From UBA6263 sp049305865 (GTDB taxonomy: Bacteria; Patescibacteriota; Gracilibacteria; Absconditabacterales; Absconditicoccaceae), in NCBI GenBank assembly GCA_049305865.1, contig JBAQPP010000023.1, forward strand, positions 1-16,912: a stretch of DNA of 16,912 nt, written 5' to 3'. Each line of letters opens with the position of its first letter. Positions within the stretch are counted from its first letter, which is position 1. Below the pieces are notes generated by a model. It did no database searches. It saw only the letters and a program-made list of their open reading frames with translations, and was not told the DNA's origin. Both the position numbers and the translations under genes were made by a program. Below, piece by piece: positions 1 through 7,756 of the stretch.

Positions 1-45
1 GGTTTTAACCATAATTTTCAACTGTTCTAAAGATATTTTTTGCAT
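1..45 (-). CDS. 5' end of an unknown gene (partial)
   Basis: Only the first 15 codons are inside the window, reading MQKISLEQLKIMVKT from an ATG at 45-43 with no stop. It starts 21 nt after the stop of the SGNH esterase on the same strand, so it is probably the next gene of the same transcript. The visible part is too short to recognise any family. The call rests on the ATG, the short same-strand spacing and the open frame to the edge. Confidence 0.45.
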   Translation of the reverse strand, partial: MQKISLEQLKIMVKT

Positions 46-66
46 AATATGTTTAAATATAAATTT

Positions 67-720
67 TTATGTTTCAGAGATAATTTCAAAAACTAATTTA
101 GCTAATTTCTGATGATTATCGCTATCGATATGGATACCTTCTTTTTCATCGACTTTGATTTCTGATGTGGGATCTATATAAAGAACATTTTCATCTTCAG
201 CTAATTTTTTGTAAGATTGGATTAGCTCGTTTCATTTTTGCGAACTTCATTTGAATAGTGTGGAAGCTATGTTTCAAGCTTCATTTACTATCGGCGGAAC
301 TACGATAAGAATTTGAGGTGACTTAGATCAATCCAAAACTTTGTAATTTTTTATTGTGTGGATTAGTTTTTCCATTCACTGTGTAATTTGTTCACTAGAT
401 AAATTCATCATTTCTTTTGTGTCTGTTGTGCCCAACATTAGAATTACTAGGTCCAAAGATAGATGTGATTCAAGTATAATAGGAAGTGTCTGGAGTCAGT
501 TTCTTAATGGGAATTCTGGTCTAGAGTCATCAAACATTGTAGTCCTTCATCATAATCATTCTTCGATGATTTCAAAGTTTTCTCCCAAAAAATTTTGGAG
601 TATTCATGGTCGACGTTTGTCTAGGTGATATCTAGACATTCACATAGATCAAGGAATTCGTCATCGAGTGTTTGAATCTCAGTAGCATAGGATTCTTTTG
701 GCGTTGGGATTGGTATGCAT
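67..720 (-). CDS. SGNH/GDSL-type esterase, UGA-Gly recoded
   Basis: Predicted 217-aa cytoplasmic serine esterase/lipase of the SGNH hydrolase superfamily, substrate unknown. Block I is CYGDSNTRG (residues 12-20, nucleophile Ser16), block II is the Gly-rich GLGGRTT (55-61), block III is LGTTDT (96-101) and block V is GIHIDSDNH (195-203, His197). The Gly in GDS and several block II glycines are encoded by TGA, so the standard code breaks the gene into pieces. There is no signal peptide. Block III has Thr where Asn (GxND) is more usual, and the residue three before the catalytic His is Glu194 rather than Asp. The ATG at 720 gives the expected N-terminus just before block I, and the length is normal for single-domain SGNH enzymes. 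It shares its strand with the partial gene downstream. Family assignment is firm; substrate cannot be told. Confidence 0.85.
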
Positions 721-779
721 AATGATGAATAGATTTTAAATATGATTTTTATATCAAATATCTTAAAAAATACAATTAT

Positions 780-809
780 AAAAAAAGACGGAAGTAAAAA
801 CTGTCCGCC
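780..809 (-). terminator. Rho-independent terminator of the glutamate-synthase-like gene
   Basis: On the minus strand GGCGGA and TCCGTC (one G-T pair) form a stem with an inner AG/CT pair around a T-rich loop, followed by a run of seven T. It lies 25 nt after the stop at 835, in the correct orientation to end that transcript. Confidence 0.8.
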
Positions 810-834
810 TTTTGTATTGTGATTAAATTTATTT

Positions 835-2481
835 TTATATCATTTTTTCTTCATGAAATGATATTTTTTCTTTGGGAAGTTGATCTTCCATGATGTACTT
901 GATGTATTCTTCACCTCTCATGGTTTTACCGCTTTTGCGATAACCAAGGTGTTTCAGGTTAAAGTGGCGTGGTGACTTGATACCACATGCTGCACCCAGA
1001 GTAAACAAACTCTGACACATTGTCAGTACATAGTTTGCGACTCTGTATTTTTTTTCTTCAATCACCAGATTTTTTTCTTTTTCTGGATCTGTTGTGGCTA
1101 CACCAGCAGGGCATGCGTTGCTGTCACATGTTTCAGCCATAATACATCCCATAGCGATCATCATCCCACGACCAGTATTGACACAATCTGCGCCTAAACA
1201 AAGTGCAATAGCAACCTGATCTGCTGTTACTAGTTTCCCTGAGGCGAAGACTGTAATTTTGTCGCGTAGATTATGTTTTTTCAATAGTTCTACGACAATA
1301 GGTAGAGCCTCAAAGAGAGGTAATGCCAGTGTGTCCGCCATTTCCTGGTGAGTAGCTCCACTTCCGCCTTCACTTCCATCAACCGTAATGAAGTTTGGAT
1401 ACATACCCGTCAGGGAAAATAGTTCAAACATACTATCCAATTCTTCTACCTGACCTACGACAATTTTTATGCCGACAGGTTTTCCACAGCTATGTTGTTT
1501 CAAACGAGCAATGAATTGGATAAGCGATGGCGTGTCGTGGAATTCAGGATTTCGATTTGGAGATTCTATATCTATTCCTGGTTCTACTCCTCTTAATTTT
1601 GCAACTTCAGGGGTATTTTTTTCTTTGGGTAGAAAACCACCCTTTACTTTTGCTCCTTGAGCGTGCTTGATTTCACAAGCCACTACGTTTTTGTAGCTCA
1701 TGTTTTTAGTAAAATTTTCCACTGAGAATATCCCATCTGAATTGCGAGATCCGAATAAACCAGGTCCCAATTGATAGACTACATTTCCACCTCCTTCGAG
1801 ATGCTGTGGGGTCAGTCCACCTTCTCCTGTGTTGATCCATGTTTCGCTAATGGCAGCACCAAGTGAAAGAGTCTTGATTGCATTTTTCCCAAGAGCACCA
1901 TATGACATACCCGTTGCACCGAAAGGTCTTTTTACTGTCCAATGCTTGGCGATATGACTATCGTTTTTTCCGATAATAATGTAATCATTTTCTGTAAATG
2001 CCCAAGCATACAGGTTTTTTTGGATTATTTTTTCATTTCTCCAGAAGAGCCCGTGACCAATAAGACTGTAGATGTAACTACCGACTTGTTTCATATTTAC
2101 GGATAATTCACTCTTGTTTAATGGGAATGGAGTAGGGCGTAAAAAAAATCCGTCAGCACTGAAATCTCTTTTACTTCCGAATGGAATGATAGTACTTGCG
2201 TACTTACTCATCTTTACGATAGTTACGAAGATAAACCTGGAAAATGGTTTTCCTTCCATGTCGTTATTGAACCAATATTGTCTCAATTCTGGTCCAACCA
2301 TTTCAGCGATGTATCGAATTTTACCCATCAATGGATAGCCTCGCAACAATGCATGTTGCGGTTGTTTTACATTCTTTCTATAGAGACGGATCATCCATAT
2401 AGTTAGCAATGTGATAGTAAGCAGCATAATAAAAAATGCTACCGCTCCGATAAGAGTCATAACTTCAATAAAGTTTTGCAT
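835..2481 (-). CDS. Membrane-anchored FMN-binding glutamate-synthase-like protein
   Basis: 548-aa protein of the FMN-binding glutamate synthase family, the synthase domain of GltB without the glutaminase and C-terminal GXGXG domains. Residues 8-30 form one N-terminal membrane helix followed by basic residues, so the enzyme domain should face the cytoplasm. Visible motifs are SYGALG (193-198), NTGEGG (217-222), HAQGAKVKGG (273-282), TVDGSEGGSGATH (366-378) and ASGK (413-416). The Fe-S motif has Cys446, Cys452 and Cys457, the spacing of the 3Fe-4S cluster of GltB. No gltD-like subunit or amidotransferase is nearby, so the reaction is uncertain: related single-domain proteins may transfer nitrogen or electrons differently. 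It has 50 Gly codons and no TGA, unlike most neighbours, and is visibly richer in G+C. It has its own promoter (2523-2552) and terminator, which suggests an independently acquired unit. Confidence 0.88.
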   Translation of the reverse strand: MQNFIEVMTLIGAVAFFIMLLTITLLTIWMIRLYRKNVKQPQHALLRGYPLMGKIRYIAEMVGPELRQYWFNNDMEGKPFSRFIFVTIVKMSKYASTIIPFGSKRDFSADGFFLRPTPFPLNKSELSVNMKQVGSYIYSLIGHGLFWRNEKIIQKNLYAWAFTENDYIIIGKNDSHIAKHWTVKRPFGATGMSYGALGKNAIKTLSLGAAISETWINTGEGGLTPQHLEGGGNVVYQLGPGLFGSRNSDGIFSVENFTKNMSYKNVVACEIKHAQGAKVKGGFLPKEKNTPEVAKLRGVEPGIDIESPNRNPEFHDTPSLIQFIARLKQHSCGKPVGIKIVVGQVEELDSMFELFSLTGMYPNFITVDGSEGGSGATHQEMADTLALPLFEALPIVVELLKKHNLRDKITVFASGKLVTADQVAIALCLGADCVNTGRGMMIAMGCIMAETCDSNACPAGVATTDPEKEKNLVIEEKKYRVANYVLTMCQSLFTLGAACGIKSPRHFNLKHLGYRKSGKTMRGEEYIKYIMEDQLPKEKISFHEEKMI

Positions 2482-2522
2482 ATTATTTTTGTTTTATTAG
2501 GTTTATATTTTTATTTATAAAT

Positions 2523-2552
2523 ATACTATATATATTTACTGTATAAAGTCAA
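2523..2552 (-). promoter_or_regulatory. Sigma70-like promoter of the glutamate-synthase-like gene
   Basis: On the minus strand TTGACT (2552-2547) is followed after 18 nt by TAGTAT (2528-2523), with further TATA-rich sequence that offers alternative -10 elements. It lies about 45-70 nt upstream of the ATG. The -35 core TTGACTTT recurs before other UGA-free minus-strand units in the window. Confidence 0.6.
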
Positions 2553-2705
2553 TGTATGTTTGTGCTTGATATCATAAAAATTACAATTGTTAATAATCCT
2601 GAATATTAATTTAAATCTTGGTTAAAAAATCTCCAAAAATCTCTTGCATTTATTTTTTCAATATTTATGACGTTGCTACAACATATTGTATCTATGGAAT
2701 TAATC

Positions 2706-2725
2706 TGACACCAAATATAGTGTCA
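2706..2725. promoter_or_regulatory. Probable NrdR box upstream of nrdA
   Basis: The 20-mer TGACACCAAATATAGTGTCA has perfect 6-bp inverted arms. Its central 16-mer ACACCAAATATAGTGT differs at two positions from the NrdR operator form ACACTATATATAGTGT. It sits about 80 bp before nrdA, where the dNTP-responsive repressor NrdR normally binds. NrdR usually uses two boxes about three helical turns apart; the only partner candidate is a weak match near 2678-2693 (ACAACATATTGTATCT). The rest of 2482-2804 is AT-rich and holds no gene that I can support. Confidence 0.65.
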
Positions 2726-2804
2726 ATCATCATATATAAATTTCTTATTAAAAGCTAGTTTTCCTTCAGAATTATAATTTTTTAGCACACTAATTTATAC
2801 CGTG

Positions 2805-5414
2805 ATGATAGAATATATCAGAAAAAGAAACAACGATATTATGAAATTTGATCCTAGTCGTATACGAAATGCTATCAATAAAGCTTATCTTGCAAATTGA
2901 ATTGTAGATGAATCAGAAATACAAATTATAGTGAATGACATAGTAGATCAACTCGTCGATATTTCTCAGACTTTACTTGAAGATGAATTTGTAAATGTAG
3001 AGCAGATACAAGACATCGTGGAGCAGACATTGATGAAATTTGGAAGATTTGATATAGCAAAATCATATATAGTTTATAGGCAAGAACGCAGTAAACTTAG
3101 AGAACAAGAAGAGACAGAAGGAATCAAAAAACTCAATTCTAAAAAATTTTATGTAACAAAAAATGATAACAAGACGCAGGTTTTTAGTATAGCTAAAATC
3201 AAAAAGCTTTATGAAAAAATAGCTTGAGAATATATGGAAACATGTCCATTTGATGATATCTGGCATGAACTCAAAAAATATTTAATGGATGGTATCAAAA
3301 CATCTGAACTTATTAATTTATTCAGCAAATCCGCCATTAATCTGATTTCTTTGCAAAATACCGATCGACAATATATAGCGGGTAGATTGACTGCTGTCGA
3401 TTTGTGGAAACAAGCAGCAAGAAATAGAAAATTAGATATAAATAAAATTTATTCGCCAATTTCATATTTAGATTTATTTGAAGATTATATAAAAAAGTGA
3501 TTCTATTATGGAGATTTTTGGAAATATTATAGTAAAGAAGATATATTAAAGGCTTGAGAATATATCAAAAAAGATACTGATATGACATATAATTATACGA
3601 GTGTCCTGATGATGAAGAAGAGATATCTGTTGAATCCAAATAAGATTATTCGAGAGCTCCCTCAAGAAATGTATATGTCAGCTGCTTTATTCTTGGCTAT
3701 ACCAGAGGAAAAAGATGAAAGATTGGAAACAGCAATACAGATTTATCAAAATATTTCTACACAGAAGATTTCTCTTCCTACGCCAACTCTGATGAATGCT
3801 AGAACAAATTTTCATCAATTATCTAGCTGTTTTAAATTAAATTTAGATGATGATCTTAGAAGTATATATCATAATATAGAGAATATGGCTCAGATATCAA
3901 AATATGGAGGTGGTATATGAGCATATCTATGAAATATAAGAGCAAAATGATCTACAATTAGATGAGTAAAATGAGCATCTGGTGGAAGTATACCATGGAT
4001 TAAAGTAATCAATGATACAGCTGTAGCGGTTAATCAATTGGGAGCTAGAGCATGAGCTATTTCTGTAACTACTGATATATGGCACAAGGATGTATTGGAT
4101 TTTCTTGATTTACAGACTGAAACATGAGACATTAGACGTAAGTCTTTTGATATTTTTCCAGCAGTTTCTATTCCAGATTTATTTATGAAAAGGTTAGAAA
4201 ATAATTGAGATTGGACATTGTTTGATCCAAAAGAGATTGAGGATATTACTTGAAAAAAACTTCAGGATTATTTTGGTGATGAATTTGAAAAATTTTATGA
4301 AGAAATGGAGAATGATGATAGAATAGTTCTTAAGCAGAGATTTTCTAGTAAAGAAATATTTAAAAAACTTTTAAAGACTGTCGTAGAGACAGGCATGCCT
4401 TATTCATTTTTCCGCGATACTGTGAATAATACTAATCCTAATTCACACTCCGGTAAAATATATTCTAGTCAACTATGTACTGAAATTGCACAAAATACGT
4501 CTCCATCAAATTTTATTGAAGAAATAGACGAAGATTGAAATATATGTATAAAATATAAAGCATGAGATACTGTAGTTTGTAACCTAGCTTCTATAAATGT
4601 TGCAAAAGTATTTACGGATGAAGAAATTGCAAAAGTTATACCTATCGCTATGAGGATACTTGATAATGTAATAGATCTAAACTTTTATCCCATCAAAGAG
4701 GCAGAGATTACAGCAAAAAAATATAGAAGTGTATGACTATGATTTTTATGATTAGCTGAACATCTAGCAACACATAAAATGATGTATGATAGCGTATTTG
4801 CTAGAGAATATGTAGACAAGTTATTCGAAAAATATTCTTATCATACTTTGCTTGCTTCCAATATTCTTGCAAAGAAAAAGGGAGCATATAGTCTATTTGA
4901 TGGTAGTAATCGATCTAAATGAATATTTTTTGGCAAAGATTCAGAATGGTTTGCTACTCATGCTAGTCTCAAAAATGAATGGAAAATATTGATGGATAGT
5001 ATAAAACAATATTGAGTTAGATTTGGATATCATCTTTCTCCGGCTCCTAATACTTCTACATCTTTGGTTGTTGGTACTACTGCATGACTGTTGCCAATAT
5101 ATAAAAAATATTTTGTAGAGACCAATAGTATTGCACCATCTGTAAATGTAGCTCCAAATCTAAATAAAGAGAATATGCGATATTATAAAGAATATACAAA
5201 TATGAAAATGCCTGATGTAATAGATATGATTGCGGTGATTCAGAAATGGATTGACCAAGCGATATCATTTGAATGGATGATCAATCCTGCCAACACTAGT
5301 CCTGCTGATCTTTATGGTTATTATCTCAAAGCTTGGAAGCAATGAATCAAGACTATTTATTATGTTAGAAGTATGAGTTTGGAAGTAAAAGAATGTGCGA
5401 GTTGTAGTGGATAG
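2805..5414 (+). CDS. nrdA: Class I ribonucleoside-diphosphate reductase large subunit NrdA
   Basis: 869-aa catalytic subunit reducing NDPs to dNDPs with NrdB. About 22 of its roughly 43 glycines are TGA codons. Residues 1-95 are an ATP-cone; residues 115-200 align with the N-terminus of E. coli NrdA, itself an ATP-cone, so two allosteric modules appear in tandem, explaining the extra ~108 residues over the 761-aa E. coli protein. Catalytic features: Cys342 (SSCFKL), Cys558/Glu560 (SSQLCTEI), Cys592 (VVCNLASIN), the radical-transfer pair Tyr852-Tyr853 (KTIYYVRS) and the C-terminal Cys864/Cys867 (ECASCSG). The place of the conserved Asn before the thiyl-radical Cys is Gln556. The ATG at 2805 is preferred over the adjacent GTG at 2802. 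The stop is TAG. A probable NrdR box lies upstream; the nitroreductase follows by a few bases to tens of bases. Confidence 0.96.
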
Positions 5415-5447
5415 TTAAAAATGTTTTATAAACTAATTAAAAATATT

Positions 5448-6110
5448 ATGAAAAATTTAATTGAAGCGTTGAATCGACGCTATGCAACAAAAAAATTTGA
5501 TCTGGATAAAAAAATAAATCAGGATGATTTGGATATATTGTTTGAAGCTATGAGATTAGCTCCTTCAGCATTTGGCTTACAACCTTGGAAATTTATACAC
5601 GTAAAAAACCAAGAAATTAGAAAACAATTACAAGCAAATTCTCGATGACAAGAACAGATTACAGATGCATCAGATTTGATAGTAATTGCAGCCAAAACCA
5701 ATCTTCAAGAAAGTGATGTAGATGAATATATCCAGGATATGATACAGACAAGGAAAGTTGATTTGGAAAATATTCCTGAAGATTTTAAAAACACAGATAA
5801 GCTTGTAGAGTATAAAAATATGATGCTTGGTAGTATATCATCAAAAACTCAAGAACAGTTGAAATGACGAAACCAGAAACAGGCATATATTGTATTGTGA
5901 TTCTTGTTATCTGCTTGTGCTCAAATGTGAATAGATGCTTGTCCTATGGAAGGATTTGATCCTGAAAAATATAATGAAATTTTATGACTCAATGAATTAT
6001 GACTAACTGCAACAGTAGTTGCAACTTTGGGATATAGATCAAGTGAAGATCAATATGCAGATGTTGCGAAGGTAAGATTTACTAAAGAAAAAATAATTAT
6101 TCAAAAATAA
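5448..6110 (+). CDS. NAD(P)H-dependent FMN nitroreductase family protein
   Basis: 220-aa oxidoreductase of the NfsB-type nitroreductase family, cytoplasmic and FMN-dependent, about the size of E. coli NfsB. The N-terminus RRYATKKFD (10-18) supplies the usual phosphate-binding basic residues. LAPSAFGLQPWKFI (37-50) is the family signature around FMN. SACAQMGIDACPMEGFDP (155-172) matches the second signature, and VVATLGYR (190-197) the C-terminal flavin contact. At least eight glycines are TGA. An in-frame ATG at 5421, six bases after the nrdA stop, would add nine residues; the ATG at 5448 is chosen because it starts where family members start. The close packing behind nrdA suggests co-transcription. 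The natural acceptor (quinone, nitro compound or another electrophile) cannot be read from sequence. Confidence 0.9.
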
Positions 6111-6133
6111 ATTTTATGTATTAATATATTCTC

Positions 6134-6355
6134 ATGGAAATGTGAATTTATAAACATTATAAAGGGAATACTTATCAAGTAATCGCTGTATGAAAACATT
6201 CAGATACACTTGAAGATTATGTGGTTTATCAATGACTTTATAGTAGCCAAGAGTTCGGAGATAATCCTATACGAGTAAAATCAGTAGAGGAATTTGAAAA
6301 AACAGTAGAAACAGATTGAAAAACAGTAAAGAGATTTGAATATATATGAGAATAA
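6134..6355 (+). CDS. DUF1653 family protein
   Basis: 73-aa protein matching the DUF1653 family: GIYKHYKGNTYQVIAVGKHS (4-23), then TLEDYVVYQGLY (25-36), and a terminal block TVETDGKTVKRFEYIGE (57-73). The family is a small single domain of unknown function, often near housekeeping or stress genes. Five of its glycines are TGA, so no standard-code ORF finder would report it. Start choice is between ATG 6134 and ATG 6140. The TAA stop overlaps the T-tract of a terminator that serves the opposite strand, so this gene converges with the candidate RNA at 6353-6480. Confidence 0.85.
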
Positions 6356-6387
6356 AAAAAGGCGTGTGAGTAAAACTCCGGCACGCC
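6353..6387 (-). terminator. Strong minus-strand terminator of candidate RNA
   Basis: On the minus strand GGCGTG and CACGCC form a 6-bp stem, with an inner GAGT/ACTC stem around a TTT loop, followed by a run of seven to eight T. The plus-strand side has no T-tract, so the orientation is clear. It is not attached to any recognisable minus-strand ORF. Confidence 0.8.
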
Positions 6388-6480
6388 CAAATGGTATAAA
6401 GGTTATTTGCAGGTCGTGGTTTTCCTTCCAAGTTTACAATAGACTTCCAAGTTAAGTATTGAAAGGTAATTTTCACGCCG
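6353..6480 (-). ncRNA. Candidate small RNA, about 125 nt
   Basis: A promoter-like pair (6487-6514) and a strong terminator (6353-6387) on the same strand bracket about 125 nt that hold no convincing gene. The only long frame begins at GTG 6476 and runs through the terminator hairpin, so I do not read it as a protein. Near the predicted 5' end GGCGTG (6479-6474) could pair with the terminator's CACGCC arm, giving a competing closing stem. Inside are two copies of AACTTGGAAG (6453-6444 and 6434-6425), 19 nt apart. It resembles no RNA family that I can name; both ends are inferred. Confidence 0.5.
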
Positions 6481-6486
6481 ATGTTT

Positions 6487-6514
6487 AATTTAGATAATTG
6501 TTGATAAAAGTCAA
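6487..6514 (-). promoter_or_regulatory. Promoter of the 125-nt candidate RNA
   Basis: On the minus strand TTGACT (6514-6509) is followed after 16 nt by TAAATT (6492-6487). The extended -35 TTGACTTTTAT is nearly identical to that before the second candidate RNA (10922-10949) and similar to that before the gene at 7757-8284. Confidence 0.55.
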
Positions 6515-6543
6515 ATATATTTTATAATTTTAAGACTAAAAAA

Positions 6544-7146
6544 ATGGAAAACCTAACAACATTAAAACTTGAAGATAAGATTGAAATTATGTCTTTTGAT
6601 ATCTATGATCCTATATCTGATTCTATTATTAAAAAATCACTTTGAGATTTTGCATCTAAACGACTTGTTTTATTTTTTTATCCTGCAGATTTTACTTTTG
6701 TATGTCCTACAGAGCTAAAAGATTTAAATAAATCTTATGAAGACATCAAGTCTTCTAATGCTGAAATTCTTGTGGTGAGTACTGATACGGTATTTTCTCA
6801 CAAGAGATGGATAGAAACAGAAAAATTATTAGAAAACTTCAAGATACAAATGGTAAGTGATAGAAAGTGAGATTTAAGTAAATTATTTGGAGTATTAAAT
6901 AATGAAAGTGGAAATAGTGCGAGAGGAACATTTATTATATCTCCTGATGGTGAGATAAAAGCTATTGAAATTGTTACAGAACCAATAGGGAGAAGTACTG
7001 TTGAACTTGTAAGAAAGATTAGAGCTCTTGAATTTGTAAGATCTAATCCTGGTCAAGCTTGTCCTGCTACATGGAATGTATGATGACAGACATTGAAACC
7101 ATCTATTAAGATTGCTGGAAATGTGGGGGAAGAAATGAAGGATTAG
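6544..7146 (+). CDS. Typical 2-Cys peroxiredoxin (AhpC/Prx1 type)
   Basis: 200-aa thiol peroxidase reducing H2O2 and organic hydroperoxides, cytoplasmic, normally an obligate dimer. The peroxidatic site is FYPADFTFVCPTE (45-57) with Thr51 and Cys54, the conserved Arg is Arg127 in SARGTF, and the resolving Cys173 is in QACPATW (171-177). Length and layout match AhpC. TGA is used for few of its glycines (for example Gly34, Gly109, and Gly180-181 after TWNV), fewer than in nrdA. ATG 6544 sits in an A-rich leader without a Shine-Dalgarno sequence; the stop is TAG. No AhpF reductase is nearby, so the electron donor is probably a thioredoxin-type system elsewhere. A REP-like element begins nine bases after its stop. 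Confidence 0.94.
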
Positions 7147-7154
7147 CAAAAAAC

Positions 7155-7256
7155 CTGTCATCTCGAGTCCCGCTTTGCGGGATAAACTCGTCGAAGATCC
7201 CTTAAAAAGATTCCCTTCATTCTTTAGGACAAGTCTCCACTTCGGTCGAAATGATA
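7155..7256. repeat. REP/MITE-like palindromic element
   Basis: About 100 bp of distinctly higher G+C between the two peroxiredoxin genes. The ends are inverted, TCATCTCGA (7158-7166) against TCGAAATGA (7246-7254), with 8 of 9 positions matching. Inside, TCCCGC-TTT-GCGGGA (7168-7182) is a perfect hairpin. This layout, with outer TCATttCGA-type ends and an inner GC hairpin, is known from dispersed extragenic palindromes in several bacterial phyla. Only one copy lies in this window. No transposase gene is present. Confidence 0.6.
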
Positions 7257-7288
7257 AGTATTATACTTTATATTCTAAAATAAAAATT

Positions 7289-7699
7289 ATGGAAAAATTA
7301 CAGCCATTTCTAAGTAAATATAAGCAGCTTATTGTCTATTTTTATCCCAAAGATAATACTCCGGGATGTACTATAGAAGCTCATGATTTTTCTACTTATA
7401 AATATTTGTTTAATAAAAATAGAATAGGAGTGATATGAGTGAGTAAAGATTCAGAAAAATCTCACTGCAATTTCATAGAAAAACAAAATCTAAGTATAGA
7501 TTTGGTATCTGATGAAGACTTATCTTTACACAAGCAGTTTGAGGTGCGATGAGAAAAAAATATGTATGGAAAAATTGTTCAAGGGACCATTAGATCTACA
7601 TTTTTGTTGGATGGTAATTGAAAAATATTAAAAGAATGGAGAAATGTAAAAGCAGCTGGTCATGTACAAAAAATTATAGAAGAATTAGAATTAAAATAA
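7289..7699 (+). CDS. Bcp/PrxQ-type peroxiredoxin, short N-terminus
   Basis: 136-aa thiol peroxidase of the Bcp (PrxQ) family. The peroxidatic motif is FYPKDNTPGCTIEAHDF (18-34) with Cys27. The second Cys that many members carry five residues later is His32, so this would be a 1-Cys type or use Cys60 (SHCNF). Later family blocks are visible: GVSKDSEKSH (49-58), LVSDEDLSLHKQF (72-84) and TIRSTFLLDGNGKI (99-112). The usual first 20 residues (the GDxAPxFxL strand) are missing. The reading frame stays open upstream to 7175 inside the REP-like element but encodes nothing like that block. Three glycines are TGA. Either the protein is naturally short or its 5' end was lost when the element arrived. 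A downstream hairpin (7707-7730) can serve both strands. Confidence 0.85.
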
Positions 7700-7730
7700 A
7701 AAAAAACAATCCTCCGAAAACGAAGAATTG
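7700..7730 (-). terminator. Terminator of the 175-aa gene, probably bidirectional
   Basis: CAATCCTCCG-AAAA-CGAAGAATTG forms a 10-bp stem including G-T pairs (7707-7730). The minus strand then has a run of about ten T, ending the gene at 7757-8284. The plus side has only a weak CTTTTATC tract after the bcp-like gene. Confidence 0.8.
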
Positions 7731-7756
7731 CTTTTATCTATTGATTTCTTTTTAGT

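Noticed and set aside
3900..4100. TGA as Trp (Mycoplasma-type code) or selenocysteine
   Set aside because: Conserved columns require Gly, TGG is retained for Trp, and no SECIS-like context could serve dozens of sites.
2805..5414. nrdA as a pseudogene with many premature stops
   Set aside because: Every stop is TGA at a Gly position, with no TAA or TAG and no frameshift; the gene is intact under table 25.
6267..6476. Minus-strand 69-codon frame starting GTG 6476
   Set aside because: It reads through the terminator hairpin and then antisense to the DUF1653 gene, giving low-complexity hydrophobic sequence. The first 35 codons resemble nothing known. The region fits a small RNA better.
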